In this document: positions 12,635 through 23,367 of the stretch, piece by piece
Layout: the number at the start of each line of letters is the position of its first letter
Numbering within the stretch: position 1 is the first letter of the stretch
DNA from: Septoria linicola
Taxonomy: Eukaryota; Ascomycota; Dothideomycetes; Mycosphaerellales; Mycosphaerellaceae
DNA length: 64,000 nucleotides
Assembly (NCBI GenBank): GCA_024114885.1
Contig: CP099418.1
Span: 4,278,001-4,342,000, forward strand
Reading direction: 5' to 3'
The notes under the pieces: model-generated
What the model was told of the DNA's origin: nothing
Seen by the model: the letters and a program-made list of their open reading frames with translations, nothing else
Databases searched by the model: none
Made by a program: the position numbers and the translations under genes

Positions 12635-13686
12635 TCACAAAGCCACACCCTTCGCAGGCCTAAACTTATTCCTCGGAGAACCTCGCACTCCCACATCAAC
12701 CTTGAACAACGCTCCCTGATACTTTGTGCTCCAAGGATACTGCTCTGGATCCTCTTCCGCCGCAGAAGTAACAAACAAATCTGTCCCACAAAGCTCTGGA
12801 CAAGTCACACATCGCGTGGGAACTTCGACTTCAGCGACGACTTCTCCCTGAGGGCTCACACGCACGACTTTGCCAGTGCCGAAGAGAGCGACCCAGGAAT
12901 GGCCTTCCTCGTCTTGACAGTGGCCATCGGGGACGCCGCCTTCAATGGGACATGTGAAGAATGTTTTGCCTTGGTCGAAGGATACTTTTCCACTTTCCGG
13001 ATCATAGGGGTATTGGGTGATTTCGCCAGATGGTGAGTCAGTAATGTAGATGGTCTTGTTGTCCAAAGTCCAGGACATTCCGTTGGGAATTGTGACGTTT
13101 TCTTTGATGCGGTGTATGCTGAGGTCCTCTTCGAGGCGGAAGACAATCCCCTCGTCTGTGAAACTTGCGTCGCCGAGGACAGCTGGATCATTCATTGTTC
13201 CGACGTAGTAACGGCCTTTGACGTCTACAGCGCCATCGTTGGAGCGCATGCGGTGGGCTAGCGAAGCGCCTTTTTCTGATTCGTAAGATAGTCGATTAGT
13301 TTCATTAGGTAAGCTCGAAATCGATCGCGAAGATACTCACTCGGCTTTCCACCTCCATCGTCCTTCTTCTCCTCATCAGTCCACATCTCCTTGATGATCT
13401 TATGCTCGCCCGTTTCTCGGTTAAACACGCCATAACCGCTCTTGCCACCAAAGATGAAACGCTTGTCGTCGCCTTCAATGTCAGCAGTTGTGCCGATTGA
13501 GTATGCAAGATCCCATTGTTTGTGAGAGGAAGGTCCTTTTGCGAGATCAATCGTGTGTAATTTTTCCTTCACAATGTCCACGAATCTGATGGAATTGCGG
13601 ACTTTCTCGTAGAACGGCGCTTCGCCGAGTCCGCAAGAGATGTGCAGGTACGGCTCCTCGATCTTGTACTTCTTGATTTCTGGCAT
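12635..13686 (-). CDS. SMP-30/gluconolactonase family protein
   Basis: Two exons: 13686-13341 and 13257-12635. The 83-bp intron has a GTGAGT donor and a TAG acceptor. The join restores KPTHRMRSNDGAVDVKG, the conserved core of the SMP-30/regucalcin/gluconolactonase six-bladed propeller. The product is 322 residues counted from ATG 13686; the frame extends upstream only to a TTG. Metal-site segments typical of the family are visible: GLGEAPF near the N-terminus (Glu), RSNDG and VGTMND, IPNGMSW (Asn), and the VPDGHCQDEEG region (Asp). Members hydrolyse sugar lactones or related esters using a divalent metal; the actual substrate here is unknown. No signal peptide is evident, so it is probably cytosolic. 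It lies on the same strand and 425 bp downstream of the succinate-semialdehyde dehydrogenase gene, with no sign that they are functionally linked. Confidence 0.88.
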
Positions 13687-14110
13687 CTTGTTCTTTGCGG
13701 AGTGTTGCAGAACTGGAATGGTCGTGCTCAAGCAGCTGGTGGTGGCATCGTGAAGCTACGAACTGAAGCGGAGTCGGTATCGCATTCAGCGTCATGATGG
13801 CATAGGCTGCGCTGCCCTACATGAACACTGCTACACGAGTCAGAGATGAATATACAGATTGTCCTGTACATGTCAAAGGTAGCAGAGCACACGAAATCAT
13901 CGTACGATCACTTGCGCCACATTTGTGCTGACCATGCAAAGTTTAAAGCTACATAACATTGGCCCATCCGGTCAATGGTGCTGCCTTCGTCCTTTTGTAA
14001 TCTAGCAGTAGCTTTAGTATACTCATCACATGCTTTTGAAAATCTGCCGTTTCATCGTGATCACACTTTTGTTGCCAGCTCGTACTATATACATGCGCCG
14101 TTCTTCTTGC
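13687..14110 (-). other. Intergenic spacer between SSADH-like and SMP-30 genes
   Basis: This stretch of about 420 bp holds the 3' flank of the dehydrogenase gene and the promoter of the SMP-30 family gene, both on the minus strand. Nothing coding is visible. Confidence 0.5.
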
Positions 14111-15754
14111 TCAACCCTGCAGCTCACCAATACCGCCCAGTGTCATCGTCTTGATAATCGTGTACTCATCAATGCCGTATTTGGATCCCTCGCGGCCCAT
14201 GCCTGAATGCTTGACACCGCCGAAAGGTGCGGCCGGATCTGAGACCAGACCGGTGTTGATGCCGACCATACCGAACTGCAAGTGCTCAGCCACTCTGTAG
14301 CAGCGCTGAATATCCTTGGAGAAGAAGTATCCTGCAAGCCCAACCTCGGCCGCATTCGCCAGCTCTACAACCTCCTTCTCAGTCTCGAATGGAAAGAGCC
14401 CTGCTACTGGACCAAAAGTCTCCTCAGATGAGATCTTCATCTCCTTGGTCATGTCACGAATGACAGTTGGGGCATAAAAGTTAGGGCCTAGCTCGGACAA
14501 GACTTTACCTCCGGCCAGCACTTTGCCGCCGTTCTGTACAGCATCATCGACGTGGGATTGCACTTTGCTGACTGCGCGATCGTGAATCAAAGGTCCATGT
14601 GTCACGCCCTCATCAAAGCCGTGGCCAACGTGGAAGTTCTTGACCTTCTCGGTAAAAGCCTTGGTGAATTCCTCATAGATGCCCTTCTGAACATAGATTC
14701 TGTTGGCGCATACGCAAGTCTGGCCACTACCGCGGAACTTGCTTGCAATGGCACCGTTCACTGCGGTCTCAAGGTCCGCATCGTCGAAGACAATGAATGG
14801 TGCATTGCCGCCCAGCTCCATTGACACCTTCTTGAGAGTGTCGGACGACTGCTTCATAAGAAGCTTGCCGACGGCAGTCGAACCAGTAAAGGACACTTTG
14901 CGGACATCGTTGCTCGACGTGATAGCTTCTCCGACCTCCGGCGTATTCTCGAGCGATGTAACAACATTGACCACTCCTGCCGGGATACCGGCCCGGTGGC
15001 CAAGTTCCATAATTGCTGCAGCAGTGTAAGGAGTCTCGCCGGGAGATTTGGCCACTACGGTGCAGCCTGCTGCCAGCGCAGGGCCAATTTTGCGGGTAAT
15101 CATCTTTGCAAAGGTCAGCTCGGGCGAGACTCATGGGGCGTGCAGCAGACTTACAGCTGCTGGGAAGTTCCAAGGTGTGATCAGTCCGCACACGCCAACC
15201 GGCTCTTTGATTGTGTAAACTCTGTTACCAGCAACAGTGGCCGGTATCGTGTCTCCTGTCAATCGAGGAGCCTCTTCACTGAACCAGTTGAAGAAGCTGG
15301 CGGCATAGCCGACCTCTCCCTTGGAATCTGTGAACGGCTTGCCATTTTCCCATGTGATTAGCCTTGCCAAATCCTCACTGTTCTCGACCATGAGATTGTA
15401 CCACTTCCTCAGGATGTCTGCTCGCTGCCTTGCTGTCGTCTTGCGATATGACATCAACGCGTCCGATGCAGCTTTAATGGCATCATTCGTGTCGTGCTTG
15501 TCCATTTCTGGCATTGTGCCAATGACCTTGCCTGTCGCTGGGTCGTGGACCTCGAAGGTTTTGCCACTCTGGGCGTTGACCCATTTGCCATTGATGTAGC
15601 ACTGCTCCTTGAACAGCGTCTTGTCATTGAGTGGAGGAATCTGGTGGTGAGCTTGCCGCGCCGCCGAGCTCGAGAGCAGTCGGAGGTGGTTTGTGCGGCG
15701 AATCTGGCTGCGAAGTGCCGGCGTCCTGGACACGGTGCTGAGGACGGACTTCAT
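14111..15754 (-). CDS. Succinate-semialdehyde dehydrogenase, mitochondrial
   Basis: Exons 15754-15155 and 15103-14111 are joined across a 51-bp intron (GTAAGT donor). The join gives TPWNFPAA-MITRKIGPALAAGC, the diagnostic SSADH/GabD core, and a 530-residue protein. It oxidises succinate semialdehyde to succinate, the last step of the GABA shunt, with NAD(P)+. Catalytic features are intact: VSMELGGNAPF with the general-base Glu (about residue 296), GSGQTCVCANR with the nucleophile Cys (about 330), FTGSTAVGK in the cofactor site and EETFGPV. The first ATG at 15754 opens a typical presequence (Arg and Ser rich, no acids in the first 30 residues), so a mitochondrial location is likely. The codon at 15781 is GTG and is not the start. 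A GATAA element in gene orientation (15767-15763) sits just before the ATG, which would fit GATA-factor nitrogen control, but this is inference. Confidence 0.93.
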
Positions 15755-16924
15755 GATCGCGATTATCTGAGCAACAGTCACAAAAGCAGCAGCAACGAGA
15801 CAAAACTACATTTCTCAACGACAATAATGCTCCTCGACACTGGCAAAGGTCTAGCATGGCTAAACGCCGTATCGATTGTCGTCGGCTGCGCATGCTCCAT
15901 TGAGAAGCTTCCTTCTTTACGTCAGCGCCGAGCCTCTGTCGACTTCCCTTCCCGCAGCGTTGTGAAACCACCATCTAACGCACCACATGTCGACGAAACG
16001 TCTGCAGGAGATTCACCTCACCAGCCTCCCGTGTCTCATCCCAAGTGCGCCCATGTGTCGAACCGTGTTCCATTTACAGAGCAGTCGCATGGCACCCAAC
16101 GAGGAACTCACGTCGGGAGCTTACACTTGCTACAGGCATTTCCTGGATTGTTATATGCAGCTTCGCAGTACCTGCGCAGGTCATAGTGGTGTGCATTGCA
16201 GCAACCAGATTGAGGAGACGAAGCTGGCGGTGCGTCTTTGAAACGCCATCATGCTGGCCTTGCAGGTACGAAGACGGCAGGACCTACGCCACAGCAGCGA
16301 GTCTCGCCAGGCTTTGCAGGTTTCCGAGACGAAGGGCTTCATGTTGCGATTCGCAGGCCGTCGGCATGCTGCAAGCACAACTGCCATGCAGTTGTAGTGT
16401 GTCCACGCGACCCGTGTATGGGCAGCTCGCGGCTACTGCGTCGTTGCAAAGGCGCTCCAGTAAAGCATCAAGTATCGTGCAGCAACAAGGTTTGCGAGAG
16501 CCTGGGGCCATTTATATGCATCGCAGGAAGTAGTCTGTCTGAATCGCAGAGCATCGCGCAAAACCTCGAACCTGATGAACACGTAAACACAAGCAGCAAT
16601 CACGATTATTTGGTAAGGCCAGAACACTTTTAGAGTTGTGCGGAGCTGGCAGTTGCGCTGAACACAACGGGCTTGTATGGCAAACTCATCGAACAACCTT
16701 CAGCTGGCAAACGAGATCTTCCCCGATGAAGCTACACGTTCTTCCCTACCACAATTCCTCAAGCCCCTCTGCTCTGCAGCAGATCACTCAGCATTGTCGA
16801 CCTCTAGCACTGTACACACTCAGGCGCTGCTCTGTACCTACACAGCGCATGCTATTCATCTTCATCAAAGTCAAGATCTGGGCAACAAATATCGATTCCC
16901 TTACTTTCAATCGGCGCAAACAAC
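15755..16924 (+). other. Divergent intergenic region between SSADH and RING genes
   Basis: This is about 1.17 kb between the minus-strand dehydrogenase and the plus-strand RING gene, so it holds both promoters. Overlapping plus-strand frames at 15987-16633 are Arg/Cys/Ser rich without motifs, and I treat them as chance. No repeats or RNA genes are seen. Confidence 0.5.
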
Positions 16925-18103
16925 ATGTTTGCCGTACAGCCGACTTCTATATGCCATGCTGGACGACAGGGATTTGAGTCGCCTCGCTCGACATACCTGA
17001 CACCACCTGAAAGTCGAAAAAAGAGACCACGATTCATGCCCACAGCTGTGCAACTTCTCGAATATGGTCTGGAAACCGGAGACCGCGCTCGCGCTCGCGA
17101 TACGGATTGCAGCATCTGCCAGGAGCGCGTCAGTGATCCTGTAGTTACACCATGCCAACACATTTACTGCTTCGAATGCATTTACGAATGGCTACGACGG
17201 AGCACAAAGTGCCCGGACTGTAGACATGTCTTGCGACATACACGGTCGAATAGGCCCAGCACTTTCGCAGCTGTCATCGCATCTACGCCGACTCCAGCAG
17301 GGCGCTTCTCCAGTTCACATTGGATTGCCAGGACGGGGTCACTACGAGCAATGAAAGTGTCGCGACGTCGAGACCCGATGAGTCCGGATCCGTTCGAATT
17401 AGCAGAGCGATTGGCGGCGCTGGAACAAGCTGCTGTGGTGGATGAACCCATTCGCCGCATTTCCAATGAAAGTGTCAGTACAGCCACGCCACCTACGATC
17501 TGCAAGCCTGTCCGGCCATGGTGTCTGCAGCGACATATGCCACTTCGCAACCGCGCCGCTCATCCAGTGATGTGCTATGGCTTTCTGGAAGCAACCCAAG
17601 ATGATTGTGGCTTCGCCGACAACCCACTGTTGCAGACTGTTGGACGACCAGCATTTACCACGCCTCTTTCGATCAAGCGGTCGCCGATCAGGGCAGCGAC
17701 GATGCCGTTGCCTGTGCTCGACATCAGGAGGTCCTTGATAGACAATGGACATACTTGGGATGATCGCATGGTCACGATCAATGCCAAAGACATGCTCTCA
17801 AAGATGTGGCAGACCAGCAACACGTTGGCTGACAGCATCGATATCCCCATCCGGTGCAAAGCGATAGCCAAATGTGTATGGCGCGAATGGAGAGACTTCC
17901 TGCAGAGTAGCGAAGAGCGCCTCTTTCGCGTCGATGAGCTGTTGAAAGGCCTCTCCTCGAAATTCAAGCAAGCTGTGGTCGATTACGGATGGGAAAGCGA
18001 TTGGCAGAACTTGCCTCAGATCTTCATCGAGATCATGGAGAAGACGACTCGAGCTGCAGTGGAGAAGGATAGAAGTGGCATGTTCCGCGTGAACACTTCA
18101 TGA
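16925..18103 (+). CDS. C3HC4 RING-finger protein
   Basis: A single-exon gene of 392 residues starting at ATG 16925. A complete C3HC4 RING spans residues 62-99: C62-x2-C65, C77-x-H79, C82-x2-C85, C96-x2-C99, within DCSICQE, PCQHIYCFECIYEW and CPDC. Such rings bind two zinc ions and usually recruit E2 enzymes, so a ubiquitin-ligase role is likely by family, with no substrate known. The rest has no recognised domain. Residues from about 250 on look helical and conserved in style (MVTINAKDMLSKMWQ, CVWREWRDFLQSSEE). There is no transmembrane segment. An alternative start at Met38 (MPTAVQLLEYG) would keep the RING intact. The next gene downstream is on the same strand about 400 bp away. Confidence 0.82.
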   Translation: MFAVQPTSICHAGRQGFESPRSTYLTPPESRKKRPRFMPTAVQLLEYGLETGDRARARDTDCSICQERVSDPVVTPCQHIYCFECIYEWLRRSTKCPDCRHVLRHTRSNRPSTFAAVIASTPTPAGRFSSSHWIARTGSLRAMKVSRRRDPMSPDPFELAERLAALEQAAVVDEPIRRISNESVSTATPPTICKPVRPWCLQRHMPLRNRAAHPVMCYGFLEATQDDCGFADNPLLQTVGRPAFTTPLSIKRSPIRAATMPLPVLDIRRSLIDNGHTWDDRMVTINAKDMLSKMWQTSNTLADSIDIPIRCKAIAKCVWREWRDFLQSSEERLFRVDELLKGLSSKFKQAVVDYGWESDWQNLPQIFIEIMEKTTRAAVEKDRSGMFRVNTS

Positions 18104-18242
18104 AGGGTTCCGACGTTGCTGCATAAGGAGGCACGATTTCGCAGGGAGGCTTTCCAGGATGATTGATGACGGCCTGGGAGGACAACAGCACGATTCATGA
18201 ATATGTATATTATCACTACTTTCAGCAACAAGCCACCTACCG

Positions 18243-18286
18243 CTTCTGAGCAATCAACTACTTCTGAGCCATCAACTACTTCTGAT
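18243..18286 (+). repeat. 18-bp tandem repeat, about 2.5 copies
   Basis: Units CTTCTGAGCAATCAACTA and CTTCTGAGCCATCAACTA are followed by a truncated third copy that merges into a GATGAT run. They lie in the spacer just after the RING gene. The spacer (18104-18509) otherwise holds only a short repeated TACTAGTTAG word and the promoter of the tRNA-synthetase gene. Confidence 0.75.
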
Positions 18287-18509
18287 GATGATCAATGTGT
18301 CTGTTGTACGACTACTAGTTAGCCAGCTTACTCACGCTTTACTAGTTAGGGTTGCCGACTTCCTGGTTTTTGGGCACGAATTGCTGCTCATGCATCCCTC
18401 GTTCGTTGCCCAGATGCGGCAGGGCCCATACACTGCCATTCGTCCCCGATGCCTCCGATCCGCCTACGGCCATCGCTCTTGACATCAACACGCCTTCTTG
18501 TGCAACAAC

Positions 18510-20174
18510 ATGGCTCGCCCGCTGTTGAGCGGCCTACTGACGCGCCAGCCATATGTCTGTCAGCAATGCACAAAGTCGCTGCGCAAGGCGTTCAGCAGCA
18601 CGTCACGGCGCAGGTCACAACCAAGCGTGCTCAGCGTGCTCGAGGAACGCGGATACGTCAACCAGATTGCAGGGTATCTCTCTTCTCACTTCTTGCAAGC
18701 TTCAGCAAGACTATAGGCTAAGGTAAGTCGTAGTGACCGCGATGCGCTCAATACACTGCTCGAATCGCGCAAAGTGGGCTTCTATGCCGGCGTAGATCCC
18801 ACCGCTGCATCTCTCCATCTCGGCCACTTACTCCCCTACATGGTGCTCTTCTGGCTGTACCATCATGGCCATCACGTCGTCAGCTTAGTGGGCGGCGCGA
18901 CAGCCAAAGTGGGTGATCCGTCAGGCAGACTGACGAGCAGAGCAAAGACGAATGAAGATGCGATCCAGAAGAACTTGGAGCGCATGTTCGTGCAGATGGA
19001 GGGTTTGTGGGGGAATGTGCGCAAATATGGCGAGAGACATGGTCAGCATCAGAGGGGTCTAGGCAAGCGAGAGGTCCTCAACAATGCCGACTGGCTGGAT
19101 GGGCTGCATATTCTCAAATTTCTGAGAATGATGGGCAACGGAGCACGACTCGGTGCCATGATGAGCAGAGACACGGTCAAGAACAAGATGGAGAAGGGCG
19201 ACGGCATGAGCTTTGCCGAGTTCACGTACCCGCTGCTGCAAGCGTGGGACTGGTGGCAGATGTACGAGGAACGAGGAGTGCAGATACAGGTCGGAGGTGG
19301 TGATCAATATGGCAACATCATTGCAGGTATTGATGCGGTCAAATACATTGCCCAGTCACATGCACAAGACGATGCAGCTGGCAAGTGGTTGGACAAAGAC
19401 GGTCGACTCAAGGACGAGCACGCGCCTATGGGATTGACCGTCCCACTTCTGACCACGAGCAGCGGAGAAAAGTTCGGCAAGAGCGCTGGAAATGCCATCT
19501 GGCTCGACCCTACCATGACGACCCCCTTCGATCTATACGGCTTCCTACTCCGCTCAGCAGATGACGACGTAGAGCGATATCTCAAGCTCTTCACATTCGT
19601 CCCTATCGAGGACATCCAAAACACCATGACAGAGCAGCGTAATGACCCGGGGAAACGAAAAGCTCAGCATCTCCTCGCAAGCGAAGTGCTCGAGCTAGTC
19701 CACGGCCCAGAAGTCGCCAGGACGACACGAGCTGAGCACGAAGCGTCGAGAAAACCGACACTGGCATCACTCACTCGAGCACAAGAGGGAGAGCAACCTT
19801 CTGCACAAGACGCAGCCTCGCGTATCAAATTGCCAAGGTCACTGGTAGGCGGCACGCCTTTCTCACGAATCCTATACCATGCCGGTCTAGTCGGTACAAA
19901 GTCAGAGGGAGCGCGGACAATTAGCAAAGGCGGCGTATATGTTGCGACTGCTGCTTCGCAGTCGACGCTCGCAGAAGGTGGACAGTTGAGCTTTGTGCCT
20001 CTTACGAAAGAACAGACGCCCGCTGAAGTCATGACAGAAGGGCTGATCGTTCTGCGACTAGGAAAATGGAAAGTGCGCGTGATTGAAGTAGTGGAAGATG
20101 ACGACTTTGAGAGGAGTGGGAGTGATGCGCCTGGATGGGCGGAGTGGAAGGCTAGTAAAGCAGAGAGGCAATAG
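18510..20174 (+). CDS. MSY1: Tyrosyl-tRNA synthetase, mitochondrial
   Basis: Exons 18510-18673 and 18734-20174 are separated by a 60-bp intron (GTATCT donor, TAG acceptor). The splice restores VNQIAGDRDALNTLLESRKV and gives a 534-residue class I synthetase. Signature elements: AGVDPTAASLHLGH with the HIGH-type motif at residues 83-86, the conserved GGATAKVGDPSGR, the tyrosine and tRNA region QVGGGDQYGNI, and the KMSKS-type loop KFGKS at about 301-305. An S4-like C-terminal domain probably covers the last 100 residues. The N-terminus (MARPLLSGLLTRQPYVCQQC followed by basic, Ser-rich residues) is a mitochondrial presequence. With the eubacterial-type catalytic core, this marks it as the mitochondrial enzyme charging mt-tRNA-Tyr. 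Its 3' end converges on the next gene with 35 bp between stop codons. Confidence 0.93.
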
Positions 20175-20209
20175 CCGCAGTCCTCAGCACATACATATTG
20201 TGAGCGCTT

Positions 20210-21568
20210 CTACCGCTTCGCAGCCTCTTTGGGCTTCTTCCTCCACAACTTCGTCCATTTCACCCACTCCTTTGCTCCCTTGCCAAAGGTATCCTTCAAA
20301 TCATCCTTGACCTGCGTGATCTCCCACTGCTCATCATCCCAAGTCATCGCCTTGGCCGCAAGTCCTCCTGCTCCTCCAGCTCCGCCTCCTCCGGCCATAG
20401 TCCCCTCTGCCTGCCCCGTCAACGACACCGCATCCTGCTGCCGATGCTGATCACTATGACTCCACCCAATCGCCTCCAAAACCTGCGTCTCCCCCGGACA
20501 ATTCACATACACCGGAAACACCACGGGATCAACCTCATGACACTTGGCCGCAAGATACTGCTCCAACACTTCCATCCTCTGACTCTCCACAAAACTCAAC
20601 TCCAACTTCTTCGCGGCTTTTTTGTCTGTCAAGTCTCCCGACGTGAGACGCTTGGTGATGGAGCGAGAAGTTTTGGCGCCGCGGATGGAAGTGTAGATCC
20701 AGACTGCGTCGATTTCGGCGAGGCCGCCGAGGGGCCAGATGGGGACTGCGAGGGTGTCGATTATGAGGGCGGGTGGGAAGAGGAGGGTGGAGATGAGGGT
20801 GTCTTTGTAGGCTGCGCGCTTGGTGCATTGGAGGGAGTGGAGGAAGGCTTGGCGGAGGAGGGAGTGGGTGGGTGACTGGTCAGGAGATGGAGATCGAGAA
20901 GATGATGGTTCCGGTGAGAGGTTGAGGCCAGGTGGGTAGACGAGGAGGATTTCTTCAGGAGAGATGGTTTTGCTGTAGATATCTTCTGCAAGGTTATTGG
21001 ATTGATCCTGCAAGCCCGCAACTCGGTTTAGAAACTCAAGGTTCGAGCTCTTGACTTTGTTGATGCCCCAGTTGGTAGCTTTGGTGCCACGCCATTTGAA
21101 GCGTTTCCACCGAGTCGCTTTGCCGCCCTTTGGTGGATCGCGCATCTTGGCTTCCCGCAGTTCTTTGTACCAGTGGCGTTTGGTCCATTGTGTTATGCCC
21201 TCCCGCTTGCCGTCTACAGGCTTGTAGTAGAATGGAGGCGCGGGTGGAGTGTAGATGAGAAAGCGCTGAGGTACATTCTCTGGTGGTACATCTGGCAGAT
21301 GAGGCTTGGGGTAAGGGATGAGATAGCCCGTCAACCGTCGTAGGTCTCGCGTGTAGTCGATTGCAGAGGGCTGACTTTGTGCTTCGAGCTGACTAAGACG
21401 TTGCGGTGGTAGTGCAAGGTGTGAAGTATCCGGTACCGGCTGGCCATTCAGTCCTTGAGGAGTACGTGGCCGGGCGTTATTGTCTGTCTGATATTGTCGT
21501 GGTGGGAGTTCTGGTTGCTCCTGCATCGGTGCGTCTGCATTCTCCTGGGTATCCGCCCGCAGCGCCAT
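20210..21568 (-). CDS. Conserved fungal protein of unknown function
   Basis: An intronless minus-strand gene encodes 452 residues from ATG 21568. The first 110 residues are Pro/Gln rich and probably disordered. Residues about 110-185 hold a Trp- and Lys-rich segment (ITQWTKRHWYKELREAK, ATRWKRFKWRGTKATNWGIN). Further on, a hydrophobic pair (STLLFPPALIIDTLAVPIWP and GGLAEIDAVWIYTSIRGAK) could be a membrane hairpin. The C-terminal part carries a Gly/Ala run of about 15 residues, then a charged WDDEQWEITQVKDDLKDTFG stretch. The architecture looks like a Pezizomycotina-specific protein. I do not recognise a named family, and a mitochondrial or ER membrane role is only a guess from the hydrophobic hairpin. 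It converges tail to tail with the synthetase gene. Confidence 0.72.
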   Translation of the reverse strand: MALRADTQENADAPMQEQPELPPRQYQTDNNARPRTPQGLNGQPVPDTSHLALPPQRLSQLEAQSQPSAIDYTRDLRRLTGYLIPYPKPHLPDVPPENVPQRFLIYTPPAPPFYYKPVDGKREGITQWTKRHWYKELREAKMRDPPKGGKATRWKRFKWRGTKATNWGINKVKSSNLEFLNRVAGLQDQSNNLAEDIYSKTISPEEILLVYPPGLNLSPEPSSSRSPSPDQSPTHSLLRQAFLHSLQCTKRAAYKDTLISTLLFPPALIIDTLAVPIWPLGGLAEIDAVWIYTSIRGAKTSRSITKRLTSGDLTDKKAAKKLELSFVESQRMEVLEQYLAAKCHEVDPVVFPVYVNCPGETQVLEAIGWSHSDQHRQQDAVSLTGQAEGTMAGGGGAGGAGGLAAKAMTWDDEQWEITQVKDDLKDTFGKGAKEWVKWTKLWRKKPKEAAKR

Positions 21569-21806
21569 GGTTTGCGTAGCTAGCCAGAGTGCAAAGTGCG
21601 AGCAAGAAGTAGTGAGCAGCTTTTGACTTCATGAGAAGGCTTGATCAAAGCTGAAACATGTCAACGTAACAAGTTTCTTGTGTAAGCTTTCCAGGCATCT
21701 CCCTGTACTGTCTGTCAAGCTGTCCACCAAACATGATTGCGTCATGCGTAGAAATCATGTCGTTGCTGGTGATCGGTGACTAGTGAGAGCGTCAGGTGAA
21801 GCTGTT

Positions 21807-23367
21807 TCAATCGAAAGATTGTTGCAGAGAAGGGCAATCCATGGCGCCTAGCCCCTTGACAAGCATCATGCCGTCGACATTGCTTGGCTTCGTCTTCAGT
21901 GTCCAGCCTGCGCAATCGTTGCGCAACACTTCTAAATCTTCTGCATTAGGTTTTCTCTCCCAGATGCAAGTGCCCAGGACACCAAGCTCACTCACGACAG
22001 TGCCGCGGTAAATGTCATCAGGAGTCATCAGCACTCCAGAGCTTTGCGGCGGCCTGATCAGCTTCATCAATGTGAAAGTGCACCACTTCTCCTCTGCAGT
22101 TGCTGCGAGAAAAGCAGGAATGTCTGTGCGATAGACATTGTGGCCACCGCCATCGTCATTCGCTTTGAGCACGCAGTCTGCAACTTTTCTGACTATCAGT
22201 AGCCAGGCTTCTTGCTCTCAGTCCTTCTGCTATACTGTCGAACGTGTGCATCTCGACGAACGTCTCGCGTACCATCTGGACCTTGTCGTGCGGTAGAAAG
22301 CGTTCTAGTGTCCTTGGACGTGTCAAAGCCTGTTGGACAGTCTTGCATGTCGTCAAATGGGTCGCAATATCAGGGCACTTGATCGCGTTTGACATTTCTA
22401 GTGTCGTTCTTGCTTCGCTTCCTCGAGAGTCGTACTCGTGGGCTTCGTAGCCGGCTCGATAGTAGACCACGCTGACTTCCAAGGGTTCCTGTGGCGTAGG
22501 TGGACGGAATACCAGAGTGCCATCGTCTAAGAGGTGTGTGCGGCTGGAGATGTCCCGCCATTCGCATCGATAGCAGGATACGCCACGGTCCCATAGTGCG
22601 TACTCAATTGGTCGCTCATCGGCAATGTTGAAGTTTTGCGGCTGGACAATCATGAGTATACAGGTCTTCCTGAGCTTTGCCGAATGCGAAGTCTCTGATA
22701 GACCTGCCGCCACCTCCCCCAGAATCTGATTGGCCTGTCGACGATAAATGCTGTCAGCTTCAGCTAGCATATCAGCGATGCCATTCCCATTGTTGTTCTC
22801 TGGTGGATCAGCGTGTCCATCAAATGCTCTCCGCAGATGTCGATGCATCTTGGCAACATTCTGAGCATGTGCGAAGCCTGATGCCGAGAAGACGTTCGTC
22901 TCCACTTGCTTCAGACAGGACTGAGCAGCGTCCAGCATGTAGTCTGAGCGGAAAATGCCACAAACCACGTTCTGTCTTCTGCCATGACTGCGCACATTTT
23001 CATATATTCTCGACAGGCTCGCGAGAAAAGCGTCGTGCTTGAGAAGTGGAGACCGAACCTCACTCAGCCAGGTGTGGTTATTCGCAAGCCGTATGTACAG
23101 TTCATTGAAACATGTCTGTAAGTCCCGCGCATGCTCGAAGTGGTTCCTTGGAAATGCAGTAGGCAGCACGCTCACCGCGAGCGGTCTCGTAGACGATGTG
23201 ATTGGAGCCTGCTTGTGTTTGGCCGATTGTTTCGAGATATGGCGACTCAGCCGGTCCCAAGTGCTCAGGTAGTCATTGTGTCTTTCGACATGTTTAAGTA
23301 GCATGCCATGAGTAAGCCTGTAATCGTGTATCTCGCGTACGCGATCCTTTACGTCGTCGCCAGTCAT
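21807..23367 (-). CDS. Divergent glutathione-synthetase-like protein, frame interrupted
   Basis: Two overlapping minus-strand frames (23367-22156 and 22172-21807) together make one eukaryotic glutathione-synthetase-like protein of about 520 residues, the usual length. Family segments appear in order: FPRNHFEHARDLQTCFNELY, FRSDYMLD, LKQVETNVFSAS, IVQPQNFNIADERPIEYAL, SVVYYRAGYEAHEYDSRGSE, AIKCPDIATHL, LERFLP. After the break come LKANDDGGGHNVYRTDIPAF and VVSELGVLGTCIW. The break is a +1 change at the run of four T at 22185-22188; reading one base fewer aligns the halves well. A 58-bp intron (GTATAG donor, TTGCAG acceptor, TACTGAT branch) also restores frame but removes about 20 family-like residues. 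The ATP glycine-rich loop, normally KPQREGGGNN, is KANDDGGGHN, and the usual NEGG loop is NVDGMM. Canonical synthetase activity is therefore doubtful. It is probably a paralogue or a decaying copy. Confidence 0.72.

Noticed and set aside
12635..15754. Possible catabolic cluster of SMP-30 protein and semialdehyde dehydrogenase
   Set aside because: Same strand and adjacent, but they serve unrelated known pathways, and no transporter or regulator completes a cluster.
18341..18356. TAGTTAGGG as telomere-like repeat
   Set aside because: Only one TTAGGG unit, flanked by ordinary spacer and genes.
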